Source: Peteryoungia wuzhouensis (GTDB taxonomy: Bacteria > Pseudomonadota > Alphaproteobacteria > Rhizobiales > Rhizobiaceae). Taken from it: DNA of 61,110 bases. Location of the stretch: the NCBI RefSeq assembly GCF_003205195.1, contig NZ_QJRY01000013.1, forward strand, positions 299 through 61,408, in the 5' to 3' direction. This document shows, one piece after another, positions 52,959 through 61,110 of this stretch (position 1 is its first letter; each line of letters begins with the position of its first letter). Under the pieces are notes generated by a model. It was not told the DNA's origin. It searched no databases and saw only the letters and a program-made list of their open reading frames with translations. The position numbers and the translations under genes are program-made.

Positions 52959-54549
52959 TCTTGCTGCCCTTCGAGCCGTTGAGTTTCTGGTAGAGCGGCG
53001 CCAGTCGGCTGTGCAGTTCGGTAAAGATGCCGAAGCGTTCGTCATAGAAGCGCGTGGCAGGCGGTGACGGCTCGTAGCTCCGCTCGATCTTGACGTGTCG
53101 CACGGCTTCGTCGAGCCGCATCAGGCCGAGGCCATGGGCCCCGATAAAGGCTGCTCCGCGCGCGTTCGCCTTCATCGGTTCGTGCGGCTGGTGGATCGTG
53201 ACGTTCAGCACGTCCGCATAAATCCGGCACCAGGCATTCGACAGGGCGCCCCCGCCGATCATCGTGATCGTCTCAGGCCTCCGGCGCATGAAGCGCTGGA
53301 TCGGCTTCATCATCCAACGCGTGTTCAGCGCCACGCCCTCGAACACGGCGCGGACGATGGTTTCCCGGTTGTGCTCCATGCTCAAATTGAAGATGCCCGC
53401 CCGGAGCGACTGGTCGTCCACCGGGCAGCGCTCGCCGAACAACCAGGGCAGATACATGGCCCCGTCCGCGCCCATTGGCTGACGCGCAGCGATCTCGTCG
53501 AGGACACGGTAGGTGTCGGCGGAAGGCTCTCCCTGGACGAGCCCGTCGTCGTGCAGGACGATCCTGTCCTTCAGGAAGGCAATGTTGTTGGCCCCGCTCG
53601 ATTGCAGGGCGATCATCAGATATCGCGAAGGAACGGCGCAGGGGATCGAGCCGATCTGATCGAGAACGCTCGTGCGTTTGAACGGCACGTGCGCTGCGAT
53701 CCAAGAAGACGAACCGACATAGAGATGGCAGTCGTAATCGTCGATCGTGCCGGCGCCGATTGCGGCTGCCGTGTTATCGATTGCGCCGGCCACCACCGGT
53801 GTCTTCGGCGACAGACCAAGAGCCTCGGCAACGTCTGGCAGGATCGTCCCGATCACATCCGTGCAGCGTACCAGATCGGGAAACTTGTCACGGTCGATAC
53901 CGCTCATCGCGATCAGATCATCATCGTATCGGATGTTGTTGGGATCGCGATTGTCCGTCACCCAGGAGGTGAGAATGGAATCCTGCGTGGCACAGAAGCG
54001 CCCGGTCAGGCGCAGATTGAAGTAGTCGAGTACGTTGAGGAATTTGTACGTCCGCTGATAGATCTCGGGAAAGGCATCGCGCACGAGCAGCATATGGCCG
54101 GCGGGGTCCTTGCCGGACAGGGCAGGGGCACCGCCACAAAGACGGAGCCATTTCTGCAGCTTGATCGCATTGTAGCCGGCCACTTTCAGCGCGCCGCGCA
54201 TCTCGCGCTTGAGATAGCGGGCGCCGCGCATATCGAGCCAGAGGATCGCATTCATCAGGCTCTGGCCATTGCGGTCGACCGGAACCGTGCCTTCGCCCTG
54301 TGTGGAGGAGCAGATTGCCACGATGTCCGACCGGGAGACGTTGCCAAGGCTCAGAACCTCACGGGCCGCTTCGACAAAGGCCGTCCACCAGTCCTGCGGA
54401 CGCTGTTCCGCACCGATGCTGTCGACGACAAGCAGTTGCACCGGCCGAAAGGCCCAGGCCACGACGTCGCCAGTCAGCGAAACCAGTCCGACCTTGCAGC
54501 CGCTGGTCCCAAGATCGATGGACAGTACATATTGCTCTGCGTTTGCCAT
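52951..54549 (-). CDS. FGGY-family carbohydrate kinase
   Basis: 532 residues, xylulokinase/fuculokinase-like. Phosphate-binding LSIDLGTSGCKVGLVSL, the second nucleotide-binding segment VVAGAIDNTAAAIGAG and IGGGALSNAWCRIYADVL are visible. It phosphorylates a sugar, polyol or related compound with ATP. It is the first gene of a five-gene minus-strand operon with aldolase, aminotransferase, degenerate aldolase and reductase. Its sugar cannot be told from sequence. Confidence 0.92.
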   Translation of the reverse strand: MANAEQYVLSIDLGTSGCKVGLVSLTGDVVAWAFRPVQLLVVDSIGAEQRPQDWWTAFVEAAREVLSLGNVSRSDIVAICSSTQGEGTVPVDRNGQSLMNAILWLDMRGARYLKREMRGALKVAGYNAIKLQKWLRLCGGAPALSGKDPAGHMLLVRDAFPEIYQRTYKFLNVLDYFNLRLTGRFCATQDSILTSWVTDNRDPNNIRYDDDLIAMSGIDRDKFPDLVRCTDVIGTILPDVAEALGLSPKTPVVAGAIDNTAAAIGAGTIDDYDCHLYVGSSSWIAAHVPFKRTSVLDQIGSIPCAVPSRYLMIALQSSGANNIAFLKDRIVLHDDGLVQGEPSADTYRVLDEIAARQPMGADGAMYLPWLFGERCPVDDQSLRAGIFNLSMEHNRETIVRAVFEGVALNTRWMMKPIQRFMRRRPETITMIGGGALSNAWCRIYADVLNVTIHQPHEPMKANARGAAFIGAHGLGLMRLDEAVRHVKIERSYEPSPPATRFYDERFGIFTELHSRLAPLYQKLNGSKGSKNE

Positions 54550-54657
54550 GGCCCCTCAGCCGACATCGACCGGTATTGTCCGGCCTGTTGTGCTTGTAAG
54601 AGAGGATAGACCCGCGCCCCGACCCGCATGAAGCGGTCGAGCTGTCCTAATGAGGGT

Positions 54658-55698
54658 CTATTCCGGCCAAATCGACGATACGTCGTTGCGCAGCGCGCCC
54701 GGTGTCGTGCCAGTCCAGCGACGAAATGCGCGGCGAAAATTGTGAGGGTCCGTAAAGCCGACATTGAACGCGATCTGCTCGACCGACATGTGCGGATTGG
54801 CCAGAAGCTCCAGCGCCCGGTTCTTGCGCAGGTCATCCAGCAGGCCCTGGAACGACACCGAGCTTTCCGCCAGGCGCCGCCTGAGAGTCCGTTCGCTCAT
54901 GCCCAGTGCCTTGGCGATCTTGGAGATGCTGATCCTTTCCTGGAGTTTCTGACGCAGCACGCGTTCGACCGACTCCGTGATTTCCGCTGCCTCCCGGGAG
55001 CGGGTCCGGTGATAGGCGATGAATTCGCACAGCTGCCGGTGGCTGAAAGGATCCGCAGTCGCAAGGGGAAGCTTGTACAGAGCCGGATCGAAGAAGAAGA
55101 CGTTTTCCACGCAACCAAAGCGGATGTCGCAGCCGAAGATCTCATGATAGGCCGCAGCATGTACGGGTGCGGGATAGGCGAGTTCGATCCGCAACGGTTT
55201 GAAGTTTTCTCCGATCAGCGCAATGCCGATACTCATGAAATTGGCGAAGGCTTCCTCGACGAGAAAGGTGTAGATGCCCGGCTCGTGAAACCGGCTGGCG
55301 GCCGTCACCGCAACACCGTCTGTGCTCGCGCGCGTGTCGAACTCAAGCATGCTGCCTGTGTCCTTCTGAAACTGCAGGCCCAGCTTGACCGCCTCGCCGA
55401 CGGTGGGCGCCGTCAGCATGGCGTAACCCACGAGCCCGACCGAATTGATCTTCTGCCGGAACCCCGTTTCCAGACCGAGCGCGCGTCCTTCGGCCATCTG
55501 AAGCGCACGCAGGATCGCTTCCCGTCCCTGGCGAAAGGAGACGCGGCATCCGGGATCCTGAAGGTCGTCGAGCGTGAGGCCCAGGCCGACCAGGATCCTG
55601 TTGGCATCCAAACCGGAAGCGGCCACCGTCATGGCCAGGCTTCTCAGCATGAAGGCCGGAATATTTGCCGTCATGTAGCGGGAATCGGTTTGCTTCAT
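54658..55698 (-). CDS. AraC-family regulator (OruR/ArgR type)
   Basis: About 346 residues. The N-terminal two thirds fit the Arabinose_bd domain of OruR-like AraC proteins (GLDANRILVGLGLTLDDL, VGYAMLTAPTVGEAVKLG). The helix-turn-helix is in ISISKIAKALGMSERTLRRRLAESSVSF and MSVEQIAFNVGFTDPHNFRRAFRRWTGTTPG. It sits between the minus-strand sugar operon and the divergent MFS operon and probably controls both. Start at 55698; GGGAGG about 12 bases upstream. A longer frame reaches 55854. Confidence 0.88.
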   Translation of the reverse strand: MKQTDSRYMTANIPAFMLRSLAMTVAASGLDANRILVGLGLTLDDLQDPGCRVSFRQGREAILRALQMAEGRALGLETGFRQKINSVGLVGYAMLTAPTVGEAVKLGLQFQKDTGSMLEFDTRASTDGVAVTAASRFHEPGIYTFLVEEAFANFMSIGIALIGENFKPLRIELAYPAPVHAAAYHEIFGCDIRFGCVENVFFFDPALYKLPLATADPFSHRQLCEFIAYHRTRSREAAEITESVERVLRQKLQERISISKIAKALGMSERTLRRRLAESSVSFQGLLDDLRKNRALELLANPHMSVEQIAFNVGFTDPHNFRRAFRRWTGTTPGALRNDVSSIWPE

Positions 55699-55941
55699 GC
55701 GCTGCTTCTGCCTCCCCATCGGCGCGCTTGGTCGTCTTTCCGTTGATACCGATGACACATCTTCGGTTTGCGACTCGTCAAGCCAACTTGGTCGCATATC
55801 GTTTCGATTGGCCGGAAAAGACCCCAAAGAGGCCCTGAAATCCCTTGTCGCCAAACGGCTGCGTCATATTCTCGTCATCGCGACGGCGACAGAAGGACCG
55901 GAATGGGCAGCGCCGCGCGGAAACCCTGGGGGGCGACTGCA

Positions 55942-57087
55942 ATGATCTTGTGGATTCTCGGATTGAGTGCGGCCTATGCCGTGGCGCTGAACGGCACCAT
56001 GGTGATGCCGGTCGTCGTCCTGGCGATGAGCAAACTCGCCGGCTATGACGAAGGGCTGGCGACGGTCGTTGCCAGTGCAGAACTCGCGGGCGTCGCCATC
56101 TACGGCATCTTTCTGCCCAAGCTCGCGGTTCGCTCCTGGCGCCCTGTTGCCATCGTGGGTTTGCTGGCGGTCATCCTGGGGGAAGCTGCAAGCTTCTGGC
56201 AGCAGACCCCGGCTTTGCTTGCCGGTGCACGTTTCGTCACCGGTCTCGGCGAGGGAGCGATCTTCAGCATTGTTGCGATGAATCTTGCCTCGCTCGCCAA
56301 TGCCGAAAGACTTTGGGGCGCACTTGCGCTGATCGGCGGCACCGCCATGGGCATCCTTCTCTTTGTCGTCTCGCTGATGCCCCATCAGGAGGCGGAAGCG
56401 CCCGTGTTCCTGACGCTCACGCTCTTTGCCGCCTTGATGGCACCGCTCTTTCTGCTCATCGCCAAGCGTCCGATGGCGATGGAGAGAGCGACCGCTCATT
56501 CGAAGCTCGACCGCTCGAAAATGCTTCTCACCATGGTCATCGTCTTCATGGTCTATGCCGTTCAGGCGGGACAGTGGGCGATCTGCGGCTATGTTGGTGA
56601 GCGCGTCGGCTTGAGCAATGCGGAGGTCGGCTTCTACCTGGCCGTCTCGTCGCTTGCGGGTTTCGTCGGTGCCATCGTGCCTTCCATGACCCAAGACAAG
56701 TCCAAACGGCTACCGTTCGTGATGCTCGGCTTCCTCGTCATGGCGGTCTCCGTCTATTATCTCTTCAACATTTTCACGCCGGTGGTGTTCATCAGCACGC
56801 AGATCCTGGTCAATGTCGGCTTCTTCATCGTGACGCCTTTCGTCACGGGTGTGCTGACGGAAAATGACCCGGATGGGTCGTTGATGTCGCGCATTCTGGT
56901 GATCGCAATTGTCGGGGCGACGTTGGGTACCGCAGTTGCCGGCCCGGTCTTCGTTTCAGCCGGTCCGGCTGCCTTTGCCTGGTCCTGCCTCCTGCCGCTG
57001 GGACTGGCCGCCATATGCGCCGTCATGGTATTCGGTCATCTCCACCGTGGCCTTCCGGTTGCGGCAAAATCAGGTATGACGGAGTAA
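55942..57087 (+). CDS. MFS transporter
   Basis: About 381 residues with twelve membrane helices and the MFS loop region KLAVRSWRPVAIV; ARFVTGLGEGAIFSIVAMN is the helix 4 pattern. The ATG at 55942 has CTGGGGGG upstream and avoids an unlikely N-terminal extension from 55768. It is the first gene of a plus-strand run with an aldehyde dehydrogenase, a FAD oxidase and a PLP protein and probably imports their substrate. Substrate unknown. Confidence 0.88.
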   Translation: MILWILGLSAAYAVALNGTMVMPVVVLAMSKLAGYDEGLATVVASAELAGVAIYGIFLPKLAVRSWRPVAIVGLLAVILGEAASFWQQTPALLAGARFVTGLGEGAIFSIVAMNLASLANAERLWGALALIGGTAMGILLFVVSLMPHQEAEAPVFLTLTLFAALMAPLFLLIAKRPMAMERATAHSKLDRSKMLLTMVIVFMVYAVQAGQWAICGYVGERVGLSNAEVGFYLAVSSLAGFVGAIVPSMTQDKSKRLPFVMLGFLVMAVSVYYLFNIFTPVVFISTQILVNVGFFIVTPFVTGVLTENDPDGSLMSRILVIAIVGATLGTAVAGPVFVSAGPAAFAWSCLLPLGLAAICAVMVFGHLHRGLPVAAKSGMTE

Positions 57088-57091
57088 GGCC

Positions 57092-58507
57092 TTGAGCGAA
57101 GACAATTCTGCGGAGAGCCTTCTATCGCATGCTCTCGGCCGACAGCGAGCCGCATTCGAATCTGATCCCTATCCGACGCTTGGCCAGCGCCGTGACAGGC
57201 TGGACCGGATTGCCCGCCTGCTGAAGGAGCGGGAACAAGAGATCTGCGCAGCAGTCTCACGCGATTTCGGCCATCGCTCTCTGCATGAGACGACCATGTT
57301 GGAGATCGTGCCGCTGATGAGCGCTCTCCGCCACACGCGCTCCCATCTGAAACGTTGGATGAAGCCGGAGCGACGCGGTCGGTCCCTCGAATTCCTGCAG
57401 CTGTCGAACTGGGTTCAGTACCAGCCACTCGGTGTCATCGGCATCATGGTGCCCTGGAACTATCCGGTGTTTCTGGCGCTTGGGCCTCTGATCGATATTC
57501 TCGCTGCCGGAAACCGGGCGATCATCAAGCCGTCCGAACTGGTGCCGCAAACCTCAGCCTTGCTCGCGCGTTTGATCGCCGAATATTTCGCACCCGATGA
57601 GGTGACCGTGATCGAAGGCGGCGTCGACGTAGCGGCGGCTTTCTCCGCGCTGCCGTTCGACCACCTGATCTTCACCGGCTCGACCGCCGTCGGCAAGAAG
57701 GTCATGGCAGCTGCGGCCGCCAATCTGACGCCAGTGACGCTGGAACTCGGCGGCAAGTCGCCGACCATCATCGCGCCCGAATATGACCATGCCTCCGCCG
57801 CACGCGACATCGTCTTCGGCAAGCTGATGAATGCAGGGCAAACCTGTATCGCACCCGACTACGTCCTCGTCGAAAGAAGCCGGATGGATCGGCTCGTTGA
57901 AGCGCTGGTGACTGAAATCAAGCGGTGTTACCCCCGCCAGACTTCGGCCACGCAGTATACCGGTATCGTGGGCGAACGGGGGCACGAGCGACTTTTAGGC
58001 GGGCTCCAGGAATGCCACGACCGCGGCGTCCGGGTCGTTTCCGCGGATATCGCATTGCCTCAAACCGGTTTCAGCATCGCGCCGACGTTGGTGATCGATC
58101 CGCCGGTCGACTGCCGCCTGATGGAGGACGAGATCTTCGGGCCGATCCTGCCGATCATACCGTATGATACGCTCGACGGTGCGATCGCCTTCATCCGTGC
58201 CCGCCCGCGACCGCTTGCGCTCTACCTGTTTACCGGCAACTCCGAGATCGAACGCAAGGTGCTGGCTGGGACCATTTCCGGCAATGTCACGATCAACGGC
58301 ACTCTGCTGCACGTGGCACAGAACGATTTGCCGTTTGGTGGAGTGGGGCCGAGCGGGATCGGGGCCTATCACGGGCTTGACGGTTTCAAGCGCTTTTCGC
58401 ATGCCCGCGGCACCACAAAGGTCAGGATCTTCAATCCTGCACGTCTGGCCATGCCGCCATATGGCCGCCTGACAGAATTTCTGGCGAAGGTCATGGGACG
58501 CGGCTGA
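57092..58507 (+). CDS. aldehyde dehydrogenase, coniferyl-aldehyde-dehydrogenase-like, TTG start
   Basis: 471 residues, class 3-like aldehyde dehydrogenase. PLGVIGIMVPWNYPVFLALGPLIDILAAGN, LELGGKSPTIIAPEYD (glutamate) and MNAGQTCIAPDYV (catalytic cysteine) are present, with a hydrophobic C-terminal tail. It resembles coniferyl aldehyde dehydrogenases, but the context is a polyol/sugar-type cluster. TTG at 57092 is a likely start because GGAGTAAGG precedes it, 4 bases after the MFS stop. Confidence 0.9.
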   Translation: MSEDNSAESLLSHALGRQRAAFESDPYPTLGQRRDRLDRIARLLKEREQEICAAVSRDFGHRSLHETTMLEIVPLMSALRHTRSHLKRWMKPERRGRSLEFLQLSNWVQYQPLGVIGIMVPWNYPVFLALGPLIDILAAGNRAIIKPSELVPQTSALLARLIAEYFAPDEVTVIEGGVDVAAAFSALPFDHLIFTGSTAVGKKVMAAAAANLTPVTLELGGKSPTIIAPEYDHASAARDIVFGKLMNAGQTCIAPDYVLVERSRMDRLVEALVTEIKRCYPRQTSATQYTGIVGERGHERLLGGLQECHDRGVRVVSADIALPQTGFSIAPTLVIDPPVDCRLMEDEIFGPILPIIPYDTLDGAIAFIRARPRPLALYLFTGNSEIERKVLAGTISGNVTINGTLLHVAQNDLPFGGVGPSGIGAYHGLDGFKRFSHARGTTKVRIFNPARLAMPPYGRLTEFLAKVMGRG

Positions 58508-58571
58508 ATCAGGTGGCGCTGCTCCATGGAGAAGGGCTCGCTGCAGGCAAGAGGACAAAAAGGGGGCCGAC

Positions 58572-59861
58572 ATGGCGGGTGAGGGGGTATCCTGGCGCAA
58601 CTGGTCCGGCAGCGTGGAGGCGGAGGTTCAGGCAATTGTGCGGCCAGCCGACGAAGAACAATTGCGCGAGACGATCCAGCAGGCGCCCAGCCCCCTGAGG
58701 CTTGTCGGTTCCGGGCATTCCTTCACGCCGCTCGTCGCGACGTCCGGCACCGTCGTCGATCTCGCGGCGTTTTCGGGGCTCATCGGTCATGATGACGTTC
58801 AGACGACAGCGACTGTTGGCGCCGGCACCAAGCTGGGACAGCTGACCGAGCTGCTTGCCGGCCTTGGCCAGGCTTTGCCGAACATGGGCGATATCGACAA
58901 GCAGACCGTCGGCGGCGCGCTCGCAACCGCGACCCATGGTTCCGGCCTTGGGCTTGGCGCCTACCACACCCAATTGCGGATGATGCGCTTTCTCGATGGA
59001 CGCGGAGCGGAGCGGGAGTTTCTGGTGGACCGCGATCAGGAGATGATCGAGGCAACGGGTGTCACCCTCGGTGTGTTCGGTGCGCTCACCGCCGTCACCT
59101 TCCAGAACGTTCCCCGTTACAATTTGCGGCGCAAGCGAAGCATGCAGCCGCTCGGCCAGGTTCTCGACAACTTCGAAACGCTCATGGCCGTACACCGCTC
59201 GGCTGAGGTCTTTTTCGTTCCCTTTGCGCGGCATGCGCTCATTCAGACACTCGACATGACCGAGGAGAGCGGCGATTTCCACATGACCTCGGAAGACGAG
59301 GCCGGCCTCGCGACGCTGAAGATGCTGCGGACATATCTGAAATGGCTTCCGAGCCTTCGGCGCCTGCTGATCGGCAACGCGATGGCCAAACTCTCCGACG
59401 AAGAGGTCGTGGGCGAGTGGATGAAGATCTACGTCTCAGACCGGCAGACGAAGTTCAACGAAATGGAATACCACCTCCCCTTCGAGGAGGGTTCGGGAGC
59501 GCTCACGGAAATCATCACGTTGATCGAGAAGCACTTCCCGCAGGTCTATTTTCCCGTGGAAGTGCGGAGTGTGCAGGCAGACAAGTTCTGGCTCAGCCCC
59601 TTCTACAGCCGGGACACGTGTTCGATCGCCGTCCATCATGATGCGGCTGAAGATCCCACAGCCTTCTTCCGCGCCGCGGAAGCGATCTTTCGACGCCGGG
59701 GCGGGAGGCCGCATTGGGGCAAGATGCACAATCTCACCGCCTCGGATCTGGCCGCGTCCTATCCCCGTTTTCGTGATGCGATGGAGGTGAGGCGGGACCT
59801 TGATCCCGACAATCGCTTCATCTCTCCTTACATGGCCCGATTGCTCGGGATCGCGCCATGA
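58572..59861 (+). CDS. FAD-linked oxidase, D-arabinono-1,4-lactone oxidase / alditol oxidase family
   Basis: 429 residues. PCMH-type FAD domain with LRLVGSGHSFTPLVATSG (His for covalent FAD), TVGAGTKLGQLTELLAGLG and QTVGGALATATHGSG. The ALO domain ends with HWGKMHNL and the substrate-side RRDLDPDNRF. Relatives oxidise aldonolactones or sugar alcohols with oxygen, producing hydrogen peroxide. Its stop overlaps the next gene by ATGA. Confidence 0.92.
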   Translation: MAGEGVSWRNWSGSVEAEVQAIVRPADEEQLRETIQQAPSPLRLVGSGHSFTPLVATSGTVVDLAAFSGLIGHDDVQTTATVGAGTKLGQLTELLAGLGQALPNMGDIDKQTVGGALATATHGSGLGLGAYHTQLRMMRFLDGRGAEREFLVDRDQEMIEATGVTLGVFGALTAVTFQNVPRYNLRRKRSMQPLGQVLDNFETLMAVHRSAEVFFVPFARHALIQTLDMTEESGDFHMTSEDEAGLATLKMLRTYLKWLPSLRRLLIGNAMAKLSDEEVVGEWMKIYVSDRQTKFNEMEYHLPFEEGSGALTEIITLIEKHFPQVYFPVEVRSVQADKFWLSPFYSRDTCSIAVHHDAAEDPTAFFRAAEAIFRRRGGRPHWGKMHNLTASDLAASYPRFRDAMEVRRDLDPDNRFISPYMARLLGIAP

Positions 59862-61024
59862 CGGGAGAGGCGTATTACCAGAGGCTTTCGACCGCCCTTG
59901 TCCAGGCCGAACTGCATCGACCGGTTCTTGTCATCGACCGCGACCGGCTCGACGGAAATATCGAGTTGGTTCGACAGCGATTGGCACCCGGCCTTGGGCT
60001 GCGGATCGTCGACAAGTCGCTATCCTCGATTCCGCTGATGCAGCATATTCTTTCCCGGTGCGACACCATGCGCATCATGAGCTTTCATCTTCCGATGACG
60101 CTTGCGATGCTGTCAGCCTTTCCCGAAGCGGAAGTCCTTTTCGGCAAGCCCGTACCGATCGCCACATTGACGTCGAGCCTCAATCATTCCCCACCTGAGA
60201 TGGTCGATGATGTTCTGCGCCGGTGTGTCTTCCTCATCGATGACATGGCTCGCCTCGAGCAATATGCGGCGCTCGCGCACAGTTCCGGCAAAACCATCCG
60301 AATTGCCTTCGAGGTGGATGTCGGCATGCATCGCGGCGGTTTCGAAACCCCGCAGACGCTGCTGGCGGCCGTGGCGCGGGCAGGAGAGGCATCGGGCCTC
60401 AGGCTGGAAGGCGTGATGGCCTATGAGGCGCATATACCGCAATTGCCGCGTCTTTTCGGTGGGGCGTATGAACAGGTTCGGGTCGAAGCAAGGCTCAACG
60501 ATTTCGTTGCCGCCCTGCCGCCAAAGGCGCGCAATATCATCAATACCGGTGGCAGCAAAACGGCTTTGACCTATGGGAACGCAGGCACCATCACCGAGGT
60601 GTCGATGGGCTCGGCTTTCCTCAAGCCCACGGATTTCGAAATTGAGACGCTGTGTTCTCTCCAGCCTGCGGCTTTCATCGCAACGCCGATCCTGAAGGTC
60701 GGCGACATGCGCCTTCCCGGTCCGGCTTTCCTGACCTACCTGACGCAGGCGTTCGGCAGTCTCCCCAAAAAAGGTTGCTTCCTTTATGGCGGGAAATGGA
60801 TGGCCGAGCCTGTCCATCCTCGGGGACTGCAAGAGAACCGTTTGTGGGGGCATTCTTCGAACCAGCAGATGATGGCGTTGCCGCACGACACCGATGCAAG
60901 GCCTGACGACTTTGCCATTTTCCGTCCGACACAAAGTGAAGCGGTCCTGCAACATTTCGACGGCTTGTACGTGATGTCAGGCGGGCGGATTGAGGAACGA
61001 TGGCCCGTCTTGCCGGCCGGATAG
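59858..61024 (+). CDS. D-threonine-aldolase/D-serine-dehydratase-like PLP protein
   Basis: 388 residues with an alanine-racemase-type N-terminal barrel: the PLP lysine is in LRIVDKSLSSIPL, and FEVDVGMHRGGF and NTGGSKTAL bind cofactor. The C-terminal domain ends FDGLYVMSGGRIEERWPV. In D-threonine aldolase and D-serine dehydratase this region holds a His-x-Cys or similar metal site; here it reads FRPTQSEAVLQHFDG, so metal binding may be altered. It is coupled to the FAD oxidase by ATGA. The reaction is unknown. Confidence 0.85.
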   Translation: MTGEAYYQRLSTALVQAELHRPVLVIDRDRLDGNIELVRQRLAPGLGLRIVDKSLSSIPLMQHILSRCDTMRIMSFHLPMTLAMLSAFPEAEVLFGKPVPIATLTSSLNHSPPEMVDDVLRRCVFLIDDMARLEQYAALAHSSGKTIRIAFEVDVGMHRGGFETPQTLLAAVARAGEASGLRLEGVMAYEAHIPQLPRLFGGAYEQVRVEARLNDFVAALPPKARNIINTGGSKTALTYGNAGTITEVSMGSAFLKPTDFEIETLCSLQPAAFIATPILKVGDMRLPGPAFLTYLTQAFGSLPKKGCFLYGGKWMAEPVHPRGLQENRLWGHSSNQQMMALPHDTDARPDDFAIFRPTQSEAVLQHFDGLYVMSGGRIEERWPVLPAG

Positions 61025-61059
61025 TGGCGGGTTGCGGTCAATTCTAGAGCACGTCCACT

Positions 61060-61110
61060 TTACTCGGGGTCATATCCGCAGGATTTGAAGTAGTTGGCGC
61101 ATTCCTTCGG
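61060..61110 (-). CDS. C-terminal end of an IS630-type transposase (partial)
   Basis: The last 51 bases on the minus strand read PKECANYFKSCGYDPE followed by TAA. ECANYF..CGY is the usual C-terminal end of IS630-family transposases. The rest of the gene lies beyond the window. The element end should fall between about 61025 and 61060; no terminal repeat could be confirmed from one side. Confidence 0.6.
   Translation of the reverse strand, partial: PKECANYFKSCGYDPE

Noticed and set aside
53095..54609. 504-codon open frame antisense to the FGGY kinase
   Set aside because: Low-complexity His/Arg/Asp composition, no family motif; the kinase on the other strand is intact.
1..61110. CRISPR arrays, tRNA or rRNA genes, prophage
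   Set aside because: No regularly spaced repeats, no tRNA-like cloverleaf and no phage structural genes were noticed.

Overview
The window looks like chromosome or a large replicon of an alphaproteobacterium of the Hyphomicrobiales (Rhizobiaceae-like: Rhizobium, Agrobacterium, Shinella and relatives). This rests on GC-rich codon use, the protein families present and their arrangement. No rRNA or tRNA gene, CRISPR array or prophage was seen. Family names come from motifs and remembered family features; no database search was run.

Region 1 (1-9871) is a type I secretion locus. It holds the 3' part of a large RTX/cadherin-like secreted protein, a TolC-type outer-membrane channel, an ABC exporter, an HlyD-type adaptor, a ribbon-helix-helix plus PAS-like protein, and a convergent LapG-like periplasmic cysteine protease. 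The layout suggests a surface adhesin that can be released by proteolysis.

Region 2 (10172-20805) holds a lipoprotein, a cytochrome b561 and then an unusual set: a RibD-type reductase, GTP cyclohydrolase II, a 6-pyruvoyl-tetrahydropterin-synthase-like protein with a lost metal ligand, a zinc-less MDR dehydrogenase, a GT4 glycosyltransferase, a methyltransferase, a CDP-alcohol phosphatidyltransferase, a UPF0104 membrane protein and an LTA-synthase-like phosphatase/transferase. Together they suggest a pathway from GTP to a glycosylated, methylated and perhaps lipid-linked pyrimidine or pteridine product. This is the best candidate for an undescribed system.

Region 3 (20792-32879) breaks down hydroxycinnamates and coniferyl alcohol. 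PobR/PobA turn 4-hydroxybenzoate into protocatechuate. Vanillin dehydrogenase, a MarR regulator, feruloyl-CoA synthetase and the hydratase-lyase turn ferulate and p-coumarate into vanillate and 4-hydroxybenzoate. Coniferyl alcohol and aldehyde dehydrogenases feed in ferulate and lie behind a near-perfect sigma-54 promoter facing a DmpR/XylR-type phenol-sensing activator. No vanAB or pca genes are in the window.

Region 4 (32944-40240) is a 5-oxoproline/D-glutamate operon: an NRAMP-like carrier without the metal motif, PxpA, a DUF1445 (D-glutamate cyclase-like) protein, fused PxpB-PxpC, and a biotin carboxylase with its own biotin domain. A GntR regulator is divergent. Carboxylase plus fused PxpBC recreates the layout of urea carboxylase.

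Region 5 (40288-48802) holds a thioesterase, a winged-helix protein, a CelD/BcsL-type acyltransferase, a DUF6894 protein, a three-subunit molybdenum aldehyde oxidoreductase (PaoABC-like) and a FadL-type porin.

Region 6 (49044-61024) is a catabolic island of unknown substrate. On the minus strand lie an FGGY kinase, a class II aldolase, a GSA-aminomutase-like aminotransferase, a degenerate aldolase paralogue and a DFR-like reductase. An OruR-type AraC regulator separates them from a plus-strand run of an MFS carrier, an aldehyde dehydrogenase, an ALO-type FAD oxidase and a D-threonine-aldolase-like PLP protein. The last 51 bases encode the C-terminal end of an IS630-type transposase.
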